Assembly (NCBI RefSeq): GCF_003515685.1
Contig: NZ_QWEG01000005.1
Location: forward strand, 248,001 to 312,000
From: Neobacillus notoginsengisoli
Lineage (GTDB): Bacteria > Bacillota > Bacilli > Bacillales > Cytobacillaceae
DNA: 64,000 bases
Reading direction: 5' to 3'
Part shown: positions 1 through 9,368 of the stretch, piece after piece
How positions within the stretch are numbered: the first letter of the stretch is position 1
Layout: each line of letters begins with the position of its first letter
Program-made: the position numbers and the translations under genes
Notes under the pieces: model-generated
Told to the model about the DNA's origin: nothing
What the model saw: the letters and a program-made list of their open reading frames with translations, nothing else
Databases searched by the model: none

Positions 1-1
1 G

Positions 2-1102
2 AGAAAGAGGCTACTTTCAAAAAAATATCATGTCCGCGAAGAAAATGGAAACCTGCTTGCTGAAAAGGGCAGGTTCTCAAGATGGGGTCCATATGTGAAC
101 CACGTTGGGCTAATCATCTTCTTAATCGGAGGCATGCTCCGCTTCGTTCCGGGGATGTATCTAGACAAGATCCTATGGGTTCGGGAGGGGGAAACGGCGG
201 AAATTCCGGGTACAGACAGTCAATATTACCTGGAAAACAAACAGTTCATCCTTGAACTATATGATAAGGACAAAGATGACGAAGTATTTAAGCAGGCTCT
301 GGAACGGGCAGGGACTGTCGCTAAAAACTTCCAATCAAATGTAATATTATATAAAAAATCGTCTGACTCGCTTCCGGGAGAAGAAGCGAAATTGGAAAAA
401 GTAAAAGATTATGAGATTAAAGTGAACGAACCTTTGAAATTCGAGGGCTTTGCCTTGTATCAGTCTAGTTACAAACTTGACGAACTTAGCAGCATGTCCT
501 TTTCATTAACCGATAAACAAACAAAACAGTCATATGGCGATATAAAAGTAAATTTATATGAGCCTGAAAAAAAATATGATCTTGGCAAAGGTTACTCTGT
601 CCAGATTCTCGGATATTACCCCGATTTTGAGTTTGGGGAAAACGGGGAGCCGATTACGAAATCACGTATCCCAAATAATCCGGCATTTGTCTTTAAAATG
701 AAAACCCCTGATAAACCGGATGGTGAGGTCAGCTTTGCCGCCATAAGACAAACCATTGAGCCAGAAGGAACTAATAAATATAAAATGGAATTTAAAGCGG
801 CGGAAACGAGAAATGTAACCGCGCTGACTGTCAGAAAGGACAGGACGCTGTGGCTGATTAGTCTCGGCGGCCTCATTTTCATGATAGGTGTTATCCAGGG
901 TTCCTATTGGAATCACCGGAGAATCTGGCTTCAGGTGAGAGATGGGGATGTATGGGTCGCGGCTCATACAAATAAAAATTGGCACGGCCTTAAACGTGAA
1001 ATAGGCCATATTTTAGAGAATACTAGAATTTCTCTTCCTGATGACCAGCTTCAGGGCGATAAAACGGAAGGAGAGGCAGACCTTGGCGGAACTGAGCAGT
1101 AA
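2..1102 (+). CDS. resB: ResB, cytochrome c synthesis protein (5' partial)
   Basis: C-terminal 366 residues of ResB, the membrane subunit that works with ResC in system II (Ccs) cytochrome c maturation, moving haem across the membrane and joining it to apocytochromes c. The frame is open from base 2, so the N-terminal part lies outside the window; the GTG at 95 is internal. A hydrophobic segment follows [10 protein letters not shown], then a long extracytoplasmic domain, a last membrane segment around [15 protein letters not shown] and a charged tail. It overlaps resC by 20 bases, consistent with translational coupling. QcrC near 53 kb carries a c-type haem site and is a likely client (inference). 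Identity rests on family resemblance and on resC-resD-resE following. Confidence 0.93.
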   Translation, partial: RKRLLSKKYHVREENGNLLAEKGRFSRWGPYVNHVGLIIFLIGGMLRFVPGMYLDKILWVREGETAEIPGTDSQYYLENKQFILELYDKDKDDEVFKQALERAGTVAKNFQSNVILYKKSSDSLPGEEAKLEKVKDYEIKVNEPLKFEGFALYQSSYKLDELSSMSFSLTDKQTKQSYGDIKVNLYEPEKKYDLGKGYSVQILGYYPDFEFGENGEPITKSRIPNNPAFVFKMKTPDKPDGEVSFAAIRQTIEPEGTNKYKMEFKAAETRNVTALTVRKDRTLWLISLGGLIFMIGVIQGSYWNHRRIWLQVRDGDVWVAAHTNKNWHGLKREIGHILENTRISLPDDQLQGDKTEGEADLGGTEQ

Positions 1103-2249
1103 TTTGCTTTATATAGCGTTCATTTTATATTTGATTGCTACGCTATTATTTGGCGGATCGATTAAAACAGGAGAAAAAAGTAAGTGGAGAATACTTGCAA
1201 TTGGAACTTCAATTGCAGGTTTTCTGGCCCAACTCGGGTATTTTATTACACGGTGGATTGCAGCGGGCCACGCGCCAGTTAGTAACTTGTTTGAATTTAC
1301 CACTTTTTTTGGTATGGCTCTTGTAGGCGCATTTATTTTAATCTATTTTATTTATAAAACCCCTTTACTTGGATTATTCACAATGCCTGTAGCATTGTTG
1401 ATTATTGCCTATGCGAGTATGTTTCCTCGTGACATCAGCCCGTTAATTCCGGCTCTAAGAAGCGACTGGCTCCATATCCATGTCATTACCGTAGCACTGG
1501 GTGAAGCGATACTTGCGGTAAGTTTTGCAGCTGCGCTGATTTACCTGCTAAGAGTTATCGATCAATCAAAATCTACTAAAAGGACATTTTGGCTTGAGAC
1601 AGTTATGTTCTCCATCGTGTGTGTCCTTGGATTTATTGCCGTTTCTGTCGGGTTCTCTGCCGCCGGATATGAGGCGAAATTTAACTGGGTGGACAAAGCA
1701 GGAGAAAGCGCGGTGGCTGAATACCATTTGCCGGCAATAACCGGCCCTCATGATGGTGAAATGATTACAGAAGGCAAAATCAAACCATTGGTTGAAATGC
1801 CGGCGATCATCAATGCGAAAAAATTGAACACAGTTATTTGGGCGCTAATTGGCGGAAGTTTATTGTACGGGCTAATCCGGCTAGTGACGCGCAAACGGAT
1901 TTCAGCATTGCTTCAACCGCTCGTCCGCAATATTAACTTGGACTTGGTCGATGAAATCAGTTACAGATCTGTTCTGATCGGCTTTCCGGTTTTCACACTT
2001 GGAGGCCTGATATTCGCTATGATATGGGCCCAAATTGCATGGACAAGGTTTTGGGGATGGGATCCGAAGGAAGTTTGGGCACTCATTACATGGCTGTTTT
2101 ACGCTGCTTTCCTTCATTTAAGGCTTTCAAAAGGATGGCACGGCGAAAAATCAGCGTGGCTTGCAGTCGTCGGATTTGTTATCATTATGTTTAACCTAAT
2201 TGCTGTCAATCTCGTAATAGCTGGACTCCATTCATACGCCGGATCTTAA
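1083..2249 (+). CDS. resC: ResC, cytochrome c synthesis protein (CcsA family)
   Basis: Polytopic membrane protein of 388 residues, the haem-handling CcsA-type partner of ResB. The tryptophan-rich haem motif is seen as [14 protein letters not shown] near residue 324, and histidines that could ligate haem lie in neighbouring loops ([23 protein letters not shown]). I chose the TTG at 1083 because GGAAGGAGAGG sits 7 bases upstream and the product then begins [13 protein letters not shown]; a longer frame from 1041 has no ribosome site. The start lies inside resB. About eight hydrophobic helices are visible. A 129-base gap separates it from resD. Confidence 0.95.
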   Translation: MAELSSNLLYIAFILYLIATLLFGGSIKTGEKSKWRILAIGTSIAGFLAQLGYFITRWIAAGHAPVSNLFEFTTFFGMALVGAFILIYFIYKTPLLGLFTMPVALLIIAYASMFPRDISPLIPALRSDWLHIHVITVALGEAILAVSFAAALIYLLRVIDQSKSTKRTFWLETVMFSIVCVLGFIAVSVGFSAAGYEAKFNWVDKAGESAVAEYHLPAITGPHDGEMITEGKIKPLVEMPAIINAKKLNTVIWALIGGSLLYGLIRLVTRKRISALLQPLVRNINLDLVDEISYRSVLIGFPVFTLGGLIFAMIWAQIAWTRFWGWDPKEVWALITWLFYAAFLHLRLSKGWHGEKSAWLAVVGFVIIMFNLIAVNLVIAGLHSYAGS

Positions 2250-2296
2250 AAAAGTGCTTAGTGGGTATCGGCTTTCAAACAACTTATCTACAAGAG

Positions 2297-2368
2297 CCCC
2301 GCATGCAAATGCAGAGGCTGATTAAGTTGGTCAATAATTAATTGATTTTATAAACTATTTGCATGGGG
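2297..2368 (+). promoter_or_regulatory. Inverted repeat covering the resD ribosome site
   Basis: CCCCGCATGCAAAT (2297-2310) faces ATTTGCATGGGG (2357-2368) across a 46-base loop. The right arm includes part of the G-run that serves as the resD Shine-Dalgarno sequence, so pairing in the mRNA would hide it. The arms match except for a two-base bulge. Function is inference. Confidence 0.4.
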
Positions 2369-2378
2369 GGAATTATTA

Positions 2379-3095
2379 ATGGAAAAAGACGTTAAAATTC
2401 TTGTAGTTGATGATGAGGAGCGTATCCGCAGGCTTTTGAAAATGTATCTTGAGAGAGAAGAGTTCCTGATTGATGAGGCTGAGGATGGAAATGAAGCACT
2501 TGCCAAAGCGATGGACAATGACTATGATGTTATTTTGCTGGATTTGATGATGCCTGGAAAGGATGGCATTGAAGTCTGCCGTGAGCTGAGGGAAAAGAAA
2601 GCAACCCCAGTCATCATGCTGACAGCCAAAGGTGAAGAAGTCAACCGTGTCCAGGGCTTTGAAGTAGGAACTGATGATTATATAGTAAAGCCTTTCAGTC
2701 CAAGAGAAGTTGTACTCAGGGTGAAAGCACTTCTCAGACGCTCGTCCCAAACGAGCTATTTGCAAACGGACACAACGACGAAGGATGTAATTGTCTTTCC
2801 TCATTTGACGATTGATAACGACGCTCATCGGGTCACTGCCGATGGCAAAGAAGTCAGTCTTACCCCGAAAGAATATGAACTGCTTTATTTCCTGGCCAAA
2901 TCCCCTGATAAAGTGTTTGACAGGGAGCAGTTGCTAAAGGAAGTTTGGCATTATGAATTCTTCGGTGACCTTAGGACGGTTGATACACATGTAAAGCGCC
3001 TTCGTGAAAAACTAAATAAAGTATCCGAACAGGCTGCCCGTATGATTGTCACTGTATGGGGAGTGGGTTACAAGTTTGAGGTCGTGAATGAATGA
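2379..3095 (+). CDS. resD: ResD, redox-responsive response regulator
   Basis: OmpR/PhoB-type response regulator of 238 residues. The receiver domain occupies about residues 1-120, with the acidic pair D11-D12, phospho-acceptor D55 ([10 protein letters not shown]) and conserved lysine K84 (LTAKGEE); a winged-helix DNA-binding domain covers about 138-235. In B. subtilis ResD controls aerobic and anaerobic respiration genes, including cytochrome genes. The ATG at 2379 follows a G6 ribosome site. The stop overlaps the resE start by four bases (ATGA). Family membership is certain; the ResD name rests on resBC upstream and resE downstream. Confidence 0.97.
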   Translation: MEKDVKILVVDDEERIRRLLKMYLEREEFLIDEAEDGNEALAKAMDNDYDVILLDLMMPGKDGIEVCRELREKKATPVIMLTAKGEEVNRVQGFEVGTDDYIVKPFSPREVVLRVKALLRRSSQTSYLQTDTTTKDVIVFPHLTIDNDAHRVTADGKEVSLTPKEYELLYFLAKSPDKVFDREQLLKEVWHYEFFGDLRTVDTHVKRLREKLNKVSEQAARMIVTVWGVGYKFEVVNE

Positions 3096-4870
3096 TTCTG
3101 TTACGAAGCGTAGTAGGTAAACTTTGGTTTACCATCCTCTTGCTAGTTTCCTTTGTGCTGTTTATTCTTACTGTCATGCTGCTTGAGTTTTTTGAGAATT
3201 ACAGCATGAAGGAAACAAGAGATAATTTAACACATACAGCGGAGAAAATTGCTTATGTGCTTGAACAGCATGAGCATGAGGACACCTCGCTTGGAATAGA
3301 AATCTCATTCGAGATACTTGATAATTCCACAAGGGCGGTTATCGTCAAAAGCCCTACCGAGGTTTACTACTCTCCCAATTCGAATGATCAAGAAACTCTA
3401 AAGCTTACTGATATATACAATGACCCCGATCTGTCGATCGTATTGAGAAAAGGAGAGACTGTTGAGAAAGTTTCCAATCTCTCCCCTAGGACGGGTCAGG
3501 AGGGCGTAAACTATTCCATTATCGGTGTTCCTTTGAAAATTACAGGCCACGATAATGGAGCTGTTTTTATTTACCAATCTATTGAAGTCGTACAAAAAAC
3601 GACCCGTTCTGCTACTAAGTTCATTCTTCTGGTGGCGGGAGTCGCTATTGTTCTCACCACGATATTCGCCTTTTTTCTTTCTACACGAATCACTGCTCCG
3701 CTCAGAAAAATGAGGGAAGCGGCTTTTGAAGTGGCAAGGGGAAAGTTTGATACAAAAGTGCCAATTCTCACCACTGATGAAATAGGTGAGCTTGCCACTG
3801 CATTCAACCAGATGGGCAGACAGCTAAAATTTAATATGAATGCGCTAAACCAGGAAAAAGAACAGCTTGCGAGTATTCTTAGTTCAATGGCAGATGGTGT
3901 CATTACCTTTAACCGGGATGGAACGATCCTGATTACCAATCCACCTGCCGATCGATTTTTACAGTATTGGTATTATGAAAATGGAAACCAATCTGTCAAG
4001 TCGGAGGAGATTCCTTCTAAGGTCATGGAATTGTTTAAACTGGCTGTTGATACTGAGAAGGAACAAGTTGGTGAACTGTCCTTGCTGGGCAGGCACTGGG
4101 TCATCCTCGTTTCTCCTCTGTACAGTTCAAAGTTTATACGCGGTGCGGTCGCGGTTCTTAGAGATATGACAGAGGAACGGAAACTCGATAAACTTCGTAA
4201 AGATTTCATCGCAAACGTTTCGCATGAATTGAGGACGCCAATTTCTATGCTCCAGGGATATAGTGAAGCAATAATTGATGACATTGCAGGAACTGATGAA
4301 GAAAAAAAGGAAATGGCTAAAGTCATCTATGATGAATCCCTTAGGATGGGGAGGCTCGTAAATGAGTTGCTGGATCTATCAAGATTGGAAGCTGGCCATA
4401 TACATTTGAATGTCGATGAAGTAAATTTACCTTCATACATTTCGAGGATTATCCGGAAGTTTCAAGGGATGGCAAAGGACAATGAGGTCTATCTGTCGGC
4501 TGAAACAAATCCTTCAGAGTATAGAATTTCCCTTGATGCCGATCGGATTGAACAAGTGTTAACCAATTTGATTGATAACGCAATGAGGCATACTCCAAAA
4601 GACGGGACCGTCAAGGTAGTTGCCACAGGGGATGAGAAAGGCCTCCTAGTCCAGGTTGCAGACTCAGGCTCAGGAATTCCTGAAGAGGATTTGCCATTTA
4701 TTTTTGAAAGATTTTATAAAGCTGATAAAGCGCGTACACGCGGAAGAGCTGGGACAGGCCTTGGGCTCGCCATCGCCAAGAACATTATTGAAGCCCATAA
4801 GGGGCATATTTCAGCCCAGAGCAAAGAAGGCCAAGGTACGACATTTTCCTTCTTTATTCCTCGAAAATAA
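3092..4870 (+). CDS. resE: ResE, sensor histidine kinase
   Basis: Membrane sensor kinase of 592 residues that phosphorylates ResD. Seen in order: an N-terminal membrane segment (about 10-33), an extracytoplasmic sensor region, a second membrane segment (about 175-198), HAMP, a PAS-like domain (begins near [12 protein letters not shown]), a HisKA domain with phospho-acceptor H378 in [12 protein letters not shown], and an HATPase domain with N box ([10 protein letters not shown]), DSGSGI and GTGLGLAI. Length and layout match ResE. It overlaps resD by four bases, so the two are co-translated. An intrinsic terminator follows. Confidence 0.97.
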   Translation: MILLRSVVGKLWFTILLLVSFVLFILTVMLLEFFENYSMKETRDNLTHTAEKIAYVLEQHEHEDTSLGIEISFEILDNSTRAVIVKSPTEVYYSPNSNDQETLKLTDIYNDPDLSIVLRKGETVEKVSNLSPRTGQEGVNYSIIGVPLKITGHDNGAVFIYQSIEVVQKTTRSATKFILLVAGVAIVLTTIFAFFLSTRITAPLRKMREAAFEVARGKFDTKVPILTTDEIGELATAFNQMGRQLKFNMNALNQEKEQLASILSSMADGVITFNRDGTILITNPPADRFLQYWYYENGNQSVKSEEIPSKVMELFKLAVDTEKEQVGELSLLGRHWVILVSPLYSSKFIRGAVAVLRDMTEERKLDKLRKDFIANVSHELRTPISMLQGYSEAIIDDIAGTDEEKKEMAKVIYDESLRMGRLVNELLDLSRLEAGHIHLNVDEVNLPSYISRIIRKFQGMAKDNEVYLSAETNPSEYRISLDADRIEQVLTNLIDNAMRHTPKDGTVKVVATGDEKGLLVQVADSGSGIPEEDLPFIFERFYKADKARTRGRAGTGLGLAIAKNIIEAHKGHISAQSKEGQGTTFSFFIPRK

Positions 4871-4922
4871 GAAAATAGCCATGATTGGTGACTAAAAATC
4901 TTGTTACATGCGAAACATTTTT

Positions 4923-4951
4923 CCGCCCTCTTGTAAAAGAGCGGCTTTTTT
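4923..4951 (+). terminator. Terminator after resE
   Basis: CCGC and TCTT pair with AAGA and GCGG around a GTAA loop, with a two-base bulge, followed by CTTTTTTA. It would end the res transcript before sigX. Confidence 0.7.
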
Positions 4952-5050
4952 ATTGGCATTCCTCTAGTATTGTCAACCCGAAAAATAGAAATGAAATCGT
5001 TTTGTAATATTTTCCTTTATTTTTGTAACAAAACGGACTATATTTAATAG

Positions 5051-5076
5051 TGTAACTTTTGAGGATATCGTGCGTC
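5051..5076 (+). promoter_or_regulatory. sigX-type ECF promoter
   Basis: TGTAAC (5051-5056), a 16-base spacer and CGTC (5073-5076). This is the -35/-10 pattern of the ECF sigma factors SigX and SigW, and autoregulation of sigX is known in B. subtilis. The start codon lies 30 bases downstream. Confidence 0.65.
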
Positions 5077-5106
5077 TAAAATATTGAACGGGGAGGAAAA
5101 AAGGGT

Positions 5107-5658
5107 ATGGACTCCGTTTTTACTGAACTTTACGAAAACTACCACCAGGATGTGTTTCAATTCCTTTTTTACATGGTTCGCAGTAAGGAACAGGCAGAAG
5201 ACTTGGTACAGGAGGTTTATATAAGGGTATTGAAATCCTACTCCCGTTTTGAAGGGAAGAGCAGTGAAAAAACCTGGCTATTCTCAATTGCTAGAAATGT
5301 AGCCATTGACCATTTTCGTAAACAAAAAGGCTGGAAACAGAAGTTGCTGGAAAAATTCGACTGGAGCACAGCTCAAGTAAAGGATCACCAGCCTTTGCCT
5401 GATGAAATAGCCATTCAAAGAGAAGAAGTACAAGGGATGTTTAAAAGCCTTGATTTGTGTACAGTTGACCAGCGCGCGGTCATCATTATGAGATTCCTGC
5501 ATGACTTATCAATTGCTGAGACAGCCAAAGTTCTTGGATGGTCTGAGAGTAAGGTAAAAACGACACAGCACAGGGCTATTAAAGTTCTAAAGGCTCAAAT
5601 GGAGTTGCTTTTTGAAACGGAGGGATTTAAGGATGAAAAAGCGAGGGTGGAGCGATAA
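5107..5658 (+). CDS. sigX: ECF sigma factor SigX
   Basis: RNA polymerase sigma factor of the extracytoplasmic-function class, 183 residues. The sigma-2 region spans about 8-75 (YHQDVFQFLFYMVRSKEQAE, then LVQEVYIRVL and KTWLFSIARNVAIDHFRK) and sigma-4 about 120-168 (RAVIIMRFLHDLSIAETAKV, SESKVKTTQHRAIKVLK). In B. subtilis SigX adjusts cell-envelope composition and resistance to cationic peptides. It follows resE and its 3' end overlaps the anti-sigma gene, the usual sigX-rsiX arrangement. GGGGAGG precedes the ATG. Confidence 0.93.
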   Translation: MDSVFTELYENYHQDVFQFLFYMVRSKEQAEDLVQEVYIRVLKSYSRFEGKSSEKTWLFSIARNVAIDHFRKQKGWKQKLLEKFDWSTAQVKDHQPLPDEIAIQREEVQGMFKSLDLCTVDQRAVIIMRFLHDLSIAETAKVLGWSESKVKTTQHRAIKVLKAQMELLFETEGFKDEKARVER

Positions 5659-6841
5659 AGAGGTTGAAGATTTCATAAAGGTACTGCCACAGGTGACCGA
5701 CAATCGCAACCCGCGGGAAATTTATCAGAATGTTTCCCTTAAATTGAAGAAACAACGTAAAAGAACGTGGATGATTCCTAGTTTTGCTGCCGCCGCTGCT
5801 GTGATGCTAGCCCTGATACTCGTTTCTCCTGGGCTATTCAATTCAAATCCTGAAAAGGAAATAGCTATTGAAGACCGGGAAAATATCAAATCTTCAAATG
5901 GTGCCGGTTCCGGTGATGCGGAGCAGGAGCAAAAGAAACAGCAGGCGGATCATGATAAAGCAGATGAAGTGAAAATTGCTTTAAATAATGAAGGAGATGC
6001 GGATCTCTTTGAAAAATCTGCTACAGCCGTATATGAAGAAGAACTTGGAGATCATGAAGCGGTAACGCTGTGGGTGCCAGAGCAGAATGCGAATTTTGTC
6101 ATCCCAGTCAGTGTAGTCGTTCCAAAAGAGGAAGGTAAGAACTGGCTAGATTTTCTCAGTGTTGCGATAGCGGGTTTGCAAAAAAATGAACCTGATTTGT
6201 TAGAGGGATTTCCTAGTGATGCCGAACTTGCCTTGGAAGGAAATGACACGCTTGTTGTTAATGTTCCTGCCGGACATACCTACGGAAATGGCAGTACGCA
6301 GGAAAAGATTTTTCTTGATTCTTTAAAAGGAAGTGTCAGTTCCAACAGCGAAATAAGGAAAATTAAATTTGCAACAGATGGACAGCCGGGTATAGTGCTC
6401 GGAAATACTGGCGAACTGAAAGAGGAAGCCGTTAAAAAGCCGAAAAACAGAGCTTATATGTTCGTCTATCAAAATGGACAAGAAACCCCTTATATGGTTC
6501 CTTCTAATAAAGAATTTAAAAAAATCGATGATGCCCTGAATGCCATGAAGAGCGGAATCGAGAATGAAAACCTGCTTAAACCTTCCCTGCAGCCTGAATT
6601 CCGGTTAGTGAAAGTCGCATCTGAGGGTGAAGTACTTACTATCTATCTGGCAAAGGATGCCGGCATTCATAATGATTTAAAATCGTTGTATTCATACGAG
6701 GCAGTCCTTCTCACTGCCAAGGAATTTGGCTATAAAGCAGTAAAACTTGAGAATCCGCCAATTGAAAAACTTGGTCCTTTTAACTTGGAAACTGAAAATA
6801 AAGTTCCAGATGGCCCAAATAAAAAAAATATTGAAAATTAA
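5633..6841 (+). CDS. rsiX: Anti-sigma-X factor RsiX
   Basis: Single-pass membrane protein of 402 residues predicted to hold SigX at the membrane. A cytoplasmic N-terminal domain (about 1-45) precedes one membrane segment (SFAAAAAVMLALILVSPGLF, about 49-68), an acidic low-complexity linker rich in Glu, Gln and Lys, and an extracytoplasmic region whose middle resembles a GerMN fold. I prefer the ATG at 5633, preceded by GGAGGG, over the frame start at 5612; it overlaps sigX by 26 bases, implying coupled translation. Name from position and architecture. Confidence 0.88.
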   Translation: MKKRGWSDKEVEDFIKVLPQVTDNRNPREIYQNVSLKLKKQRKRTWMIPSFAAAAAVMLALILVSPGLFNSNPEKEIAIEDRENIKSSNGAGSGDAEQEQKKQQADHDKADEVKIALNNEGDADLFEKSATAVYEEELGDHEAVTLWVPEQNANFVIPVSVVVPKEEGKNWLDFLSVAIAGLQKNEPDLLEGFPSDAELALEGNDTLVVNVPAGHTYGNGSTQEKIFLDSLKGSVSSNSEIRKIKFATDGQPGIVLGNTGELKEEAVKKPKNRAYMFVYQNGQETPYMVPSNKEFKKIDDALNAMKSGIENENLLKPSLQPEFRLVKVASEGEVLTIYLAKDAGIHNDLKSLYSYEAVLLTAKEFGYKAVKLENPPIEKLGPFNLETENKVPDGPNKKNIEN

Positions 6842-6844
6842 CAA

Positions 6845-6870
6845 AACCTGCCATCCCGGCAGGTTTTTTT
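6845..6870 (+). terminator. Terminator after rsiX
   Basis: AACCTGCC and GGCAGGTT pair around ATCCC, followed by a T run. Confidence 0.9.
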
Positions 6871-6920
6871 ATGCAAAATTCTTGAAAAACGAATAAGACT
6901 CGTTGCTGCTCCAAATTATA

Positions 6921-6970
6921 ACAAATATGCAAATGGGGGTTCTTCCTTAAACCCGATTTGCATATTGTAT
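6921..6970 (+). repeat. Long imperfect inverted repeat upstream of the LytM/LysM gene
   Basis: ACAAATATGCAAATGGGGGT (6921-6940) pairs with ACCCGATTTGCATATTGT (6951-6968) around a 10-base loop, with about one bulge and one mismatch. No T run follows, so it is not a simple terminator. It shares the ATGCAAAT core and adjoining G/C run with the repeat before resD. Confidence 0.55.
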
Positions 6971-7000
6971 TGAGGACGCTTGTGAATGAGGAGGATAAAA

Positions 7001-7777
7001 GTGAAGGAATATTTAGTTAGGTTTTTGATTGTCGGGATAATGGCTGTTTGTATTACGTTGTTGTTTTTGGGAGGAAGGCAGGCAAACGCTGAAGCATTAA
7101 ATACAGAACCAGAGTGGATCTGGCCGGCAGAGGGTATCATTTCCGATACCTTTGGCACAAGAGGGGGCCGGCACAAGGGGATAGATATTGCCGGGAATCA
7201 AGGCGCGGTCGTAAGGGCAGCCAACGAAGGGAAAATAGAAAAATCTTATTATTCCTCTACATATGGAAATGTTATATTAATCAATCATCCAAATGGGTAT
7301 GTTTCTGTTTATGCCCACCTTGATAAAAGGCTCGCTGATGAAGGAATGATCGTTTCAAAAGGTGAACAAATCGGCACAATGGGCAACACTGGGTACTCAA
7401 CAGGAGTACACCTTCATTTTGAATTACATAATGCGGAGTGGACAACAGATAAGAAAAATGCATTTAACCCCTCTTCCTTATTAGGCACAATTGGGACAGG
7501 CGATTCGATTGCATTTAATGGTTTGAAAAATAGAGTCGCAGCTGAAGTAGACGAGGGAACAGGGGTGAAAATGACGGGTGCAGCGGGTGACATCCTGATC
7601 CATACTGTGAAAGATGGAGATACTCTCTGGGCAATATCCATAAAATATAATGTCAGCATTGGCGAAATTCAAAAAAAGAACTCTATAAAAGGGAGCAAAA
7701 TCTATCCTGGCCAAGAACTTTCCATTAGCGGGCAAGGGTTGGAAACAGCACATCTCAAAATAAAAATAATGAATTGA
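7001..7777 (+). CDS. Secreted M23 (LytM) peptidase-domain protein with LysM
   Basis: Product of 258 residues with an N-terminal membrane anchor or signal (about 5-25), an M23 domain (about 38-160) and a C-terminal LysM domain that binds peptidoglycan (HTVKDGDTLWAISIKYNVS to the end). M23 zinc-site residues are visible: H in RGGRHKGIDIAG, D four residues later, and HLHFE near residue 142, so catalysis is plausible. I use GTG 7001 because GAGGAGG ends 6 bases before it; ATG 6986 lacks a good ribosome site. It could act in wall turnover or sporulation. Monocistronic by appearance; no specific B. subtilis name assigned. Confidence 0.88.
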   Translation: MKEYLVRFLIVGIMAVCITLLFLGGRQANAEALNTEPEWIWPAEGIISDTFGTRGGRHKGIDIAGNQGAVVRAANEGKIEKSYYSSTYGNVILINHPNGYVSVYAHLDKRLADEGMIVSKGEQIGTMGNTGYSTGVHLHFELHNAEWTTDKKNAFNPSSLLGTIGTGDSIAFNGLKNRVAAEVDEGTGVKMTGAAGDILIHTVKDGDTLWAISIKYNVSIGEIQKKNSIKGSKIYPGQELSISGQGLETAHLKIKIMN

Positions 7778-7842
7778 AGATTAAAAATGACACGAATAAA
7801 AAGATTTCACCAAACCATCACAATTGTTATAAGCTAAACTCC

Positions 7843-7871
7843 TTTTCAAATGGTTTGTTTTTCAGTATAAT
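7843..7871 (+). promoter_or_regulatory. Promoter of the ribU riboswitch transcript
   Basis: TTTTCA (7843-7848), 17-base spacer, TATAAT (7866-7871). The FMN element starts about 25 bases downstream. An inverted repeat CAAACCAT (7811-7818)/ATGGTTTG (7850-7857), followed by a T run, overlaps the spacer and may end the upstream transcript. Confidence 0.65.
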
Positions 7872-7895
7872 GAAATAGTAAGATAAATATTGTCT

Positions 7896-8024
7896 ATCTT
7901 CGGGGCTGGGTGAAATTCCCGACCGGCGGTGATGAGTTTAAACTCTAAGCCCGCGAGCCGTAGTTTGGCAGGATTTGGTGAGATTCCAAAGCCGACAGTA
8001 TAGTCTGGATGGGAGAAGATGGAG
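7896..8024 (+). ncRNA. FMN riboswitch (RFN element)
   Basis: Conserved RFN blocks are read directly: ATCTTCGGGGCTGGGTGAAA, ATTCCCGACCGGCGGTGAT, AGCCCGCGAGCC, GATTTGGTGAGATTCCAAAG, CCGACAGTATAGTCTGGATG and GGGAGAAGATGGA. With the terminator at 8087-8115 it should stop transcription when FMN is bound, as known upstream of ribU (ypaA) in Bacillus. Confidence 0.97.
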
Positions 8025-8086
8025 GTTCTGCAGGCGTTCAAGTTTTGTTGAATTGAACGTTTATTAAGCATGCCTTTGTTATTTCT

Positions 8087-8115
8087 CCCTCAAGCTGCCG
8101 GGCTTGGGGGATTTT
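8087..8115 (+). terminator. Riboswitch expression-platform terminator
   Basis: CCCTCAAGC (8087-8095) pairs with GCTTGGGGG (8102-8110) with one G-U, followed by ATTTTATTT. It lies between the FMN aptamer and ribU. Confidence 0.85.
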
Positions 8116-8182
8116 ATTTGCTATGGCTGCTTATGCCGAACCTTTCTTCTTTGGTGATGGACACAAAAGGAGAGAGGAAAGT

Positions 8183-8758
8183 ATGAAGAAGTTAAATTTG
8201 AAGGCTATGGTGGTCATTGGAATGTTGAGCAGCATCTCGTATATCCTTATGCTGCTGAATTTTCCACTACCGGTTTTTCCAAACTTTTTATTAATTGATT
8301 TTAGCGACATCCCGGCATTAGTTGCAGCATTGGCCTTTGGGCCGCTTGCTGGCATATTGGTGGAACTCTTTAAAAATCTGCTGGACTATTTTATGACTGG
8401 CAGCCAGACTGGGGTTCCGGTTGGACATATGGCCAACTTCATTGCAGGTGTGCTTTTTATCCTGCCAACGTATTATGTTTATAACAGAATAAAAACGAAA
8501 AAGGGATTGTCTATAGCACTCATTGCAGGCACAATCTTTATGGGCGTTATTATGAGTGTATTAAACTATTATATATTCCTTCCAGCGTATACTCTGTTTT
8601 TAAACGCGCCAGCCATGGCGGATTCAGAAGCCCGCAAACTGGTTGTTGCGGCAATCTTGCCGTTTAATATTCTAAAAGGGTTTATTGTTTCCATATTATT
8701 CATCCCGCTGTACATTCGGATGAGGTATTGGATTAATCGCCAGCATGCTTCCCTATAA
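8183..8758 (+). CDS. ribU: RibU, riboflavin transporter (ECF S component)
   Basis: Membrane substrate-binding subunit of 191 residues for riboflavin uptake, formerly YpaA. Five to six hydrophobic helices are visible. The family segment rich in Pro and Asp (FLLIDFSDIPALVAALAFGP) lies near residue 35 and GHMANFIAG near 83. It would use a shared EcfA1A2T energising module encoded elsewhere. ATG 8183 follows AGGAGAGAGG; an upstream in-frame ATG at 8123 lies at the riboswitch terminator and has no ribosome site. The FMN riboswitch upstream supports the function. A strong terminator follows. Confidence 0.95.
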   Translation: MKKLNLKAMVVIGMLSSISYILMLLNFPLPVFPNFLLIDFSDIPALVAALAFGPLAGILVELFKNLLDYFMTGSQTGVPVGHMANFIAGVLFILPTYYVYNRIKTKKGLSIALIAGTIFMGVIMSVLNYYIFLPAYTLFLNAPAMADSEARKLVVAAILPFNILKGFIVSILFIPLYIRMRYWINRQHASL

Positions 8759-8774
8759 ATGAAATTCAAACAAT

Positions 8775-8804
8775 GCAGCGGCTTCGGCCGCTGCTTTTCG
8801 TTTT
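8775..8804 (+). terminator. Terminator after ribU
   Basis: GCAGCGGC, TTCG loop, GCCGCTGC, then TTTTCGTTTT: a UUCG-capped hairpin. Confidence 0.93.
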
Positions 8805-8845
8805 AGTATACTTATAGCCTGTTTTGAAAAAACAATCCAATCTCC

Positions 8846-8874
8846 ATTAAAAAACCCCCGGCAACAGGCCGGGG
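8846..8874 (-). terminator. Terminator of fer
   Basis: On the minus strand CCCCGGC (8874-8868) pairs with GCCGGGG (8862-8856), followed by a T run (the A run at 8849-8854 on the plus strand). Confidence 0.85.
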
Positions 8875-8897
8875 ATTTTATGTACATCCTGTGACGA

Positions 8898-9185
<288 letters not shown>

Positions 9186-9216
9186 TTAAAAAAATGGAAA
9201 CGTGTACTGCAACTCT

Positions 9217-9245
9217 ATTGTAAAAAAGAAATGGAAACTTTTCAA
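9217..9245 (-). promoter_or_regulatory. Promoter of fer
   Basis: On the minus strand TTGAAA (9245-9240), 17-base spacer, TACAAT (9222-9217). The fer start codon is about 70 bases downstream. Confidence 0.75.
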
Positions 9246-9257
9246 TAGATATTGCAC

Positions 9258-9272
9258 TGATAATACTTATCA
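9258..9272. promoter_or_regulatory. Fur-box-like operator between fer and ypbB
   Basis: TGATAATACTTATCA fits the 7-1-7 Fur box TGATAATNATTATCA at 14 of 15 positions. It is embedded in a larger palindrome, ATTGCA at 9251-9256 facing TGCAAT at 9274-9279. It lies 12 bases upstream of the fer -35 and roughly 100 bases before ypbB. Confidence 0.6.
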
Positions 9273-9368
9273 TTGCAATAAGGTTTCGATAATAATCATG
9301 AAAATCAGCCAATATACGACAGAGTTTCATGGTAAAATAAAGCTAATACAGAGTGGCTTGGTGATGAG

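Noticed and set aside
5024-5029. Second TGTAAC upstream of sigX as another ECF -35
   Set aside because: No CGTC-like -10 at 16-17 bases downstream.
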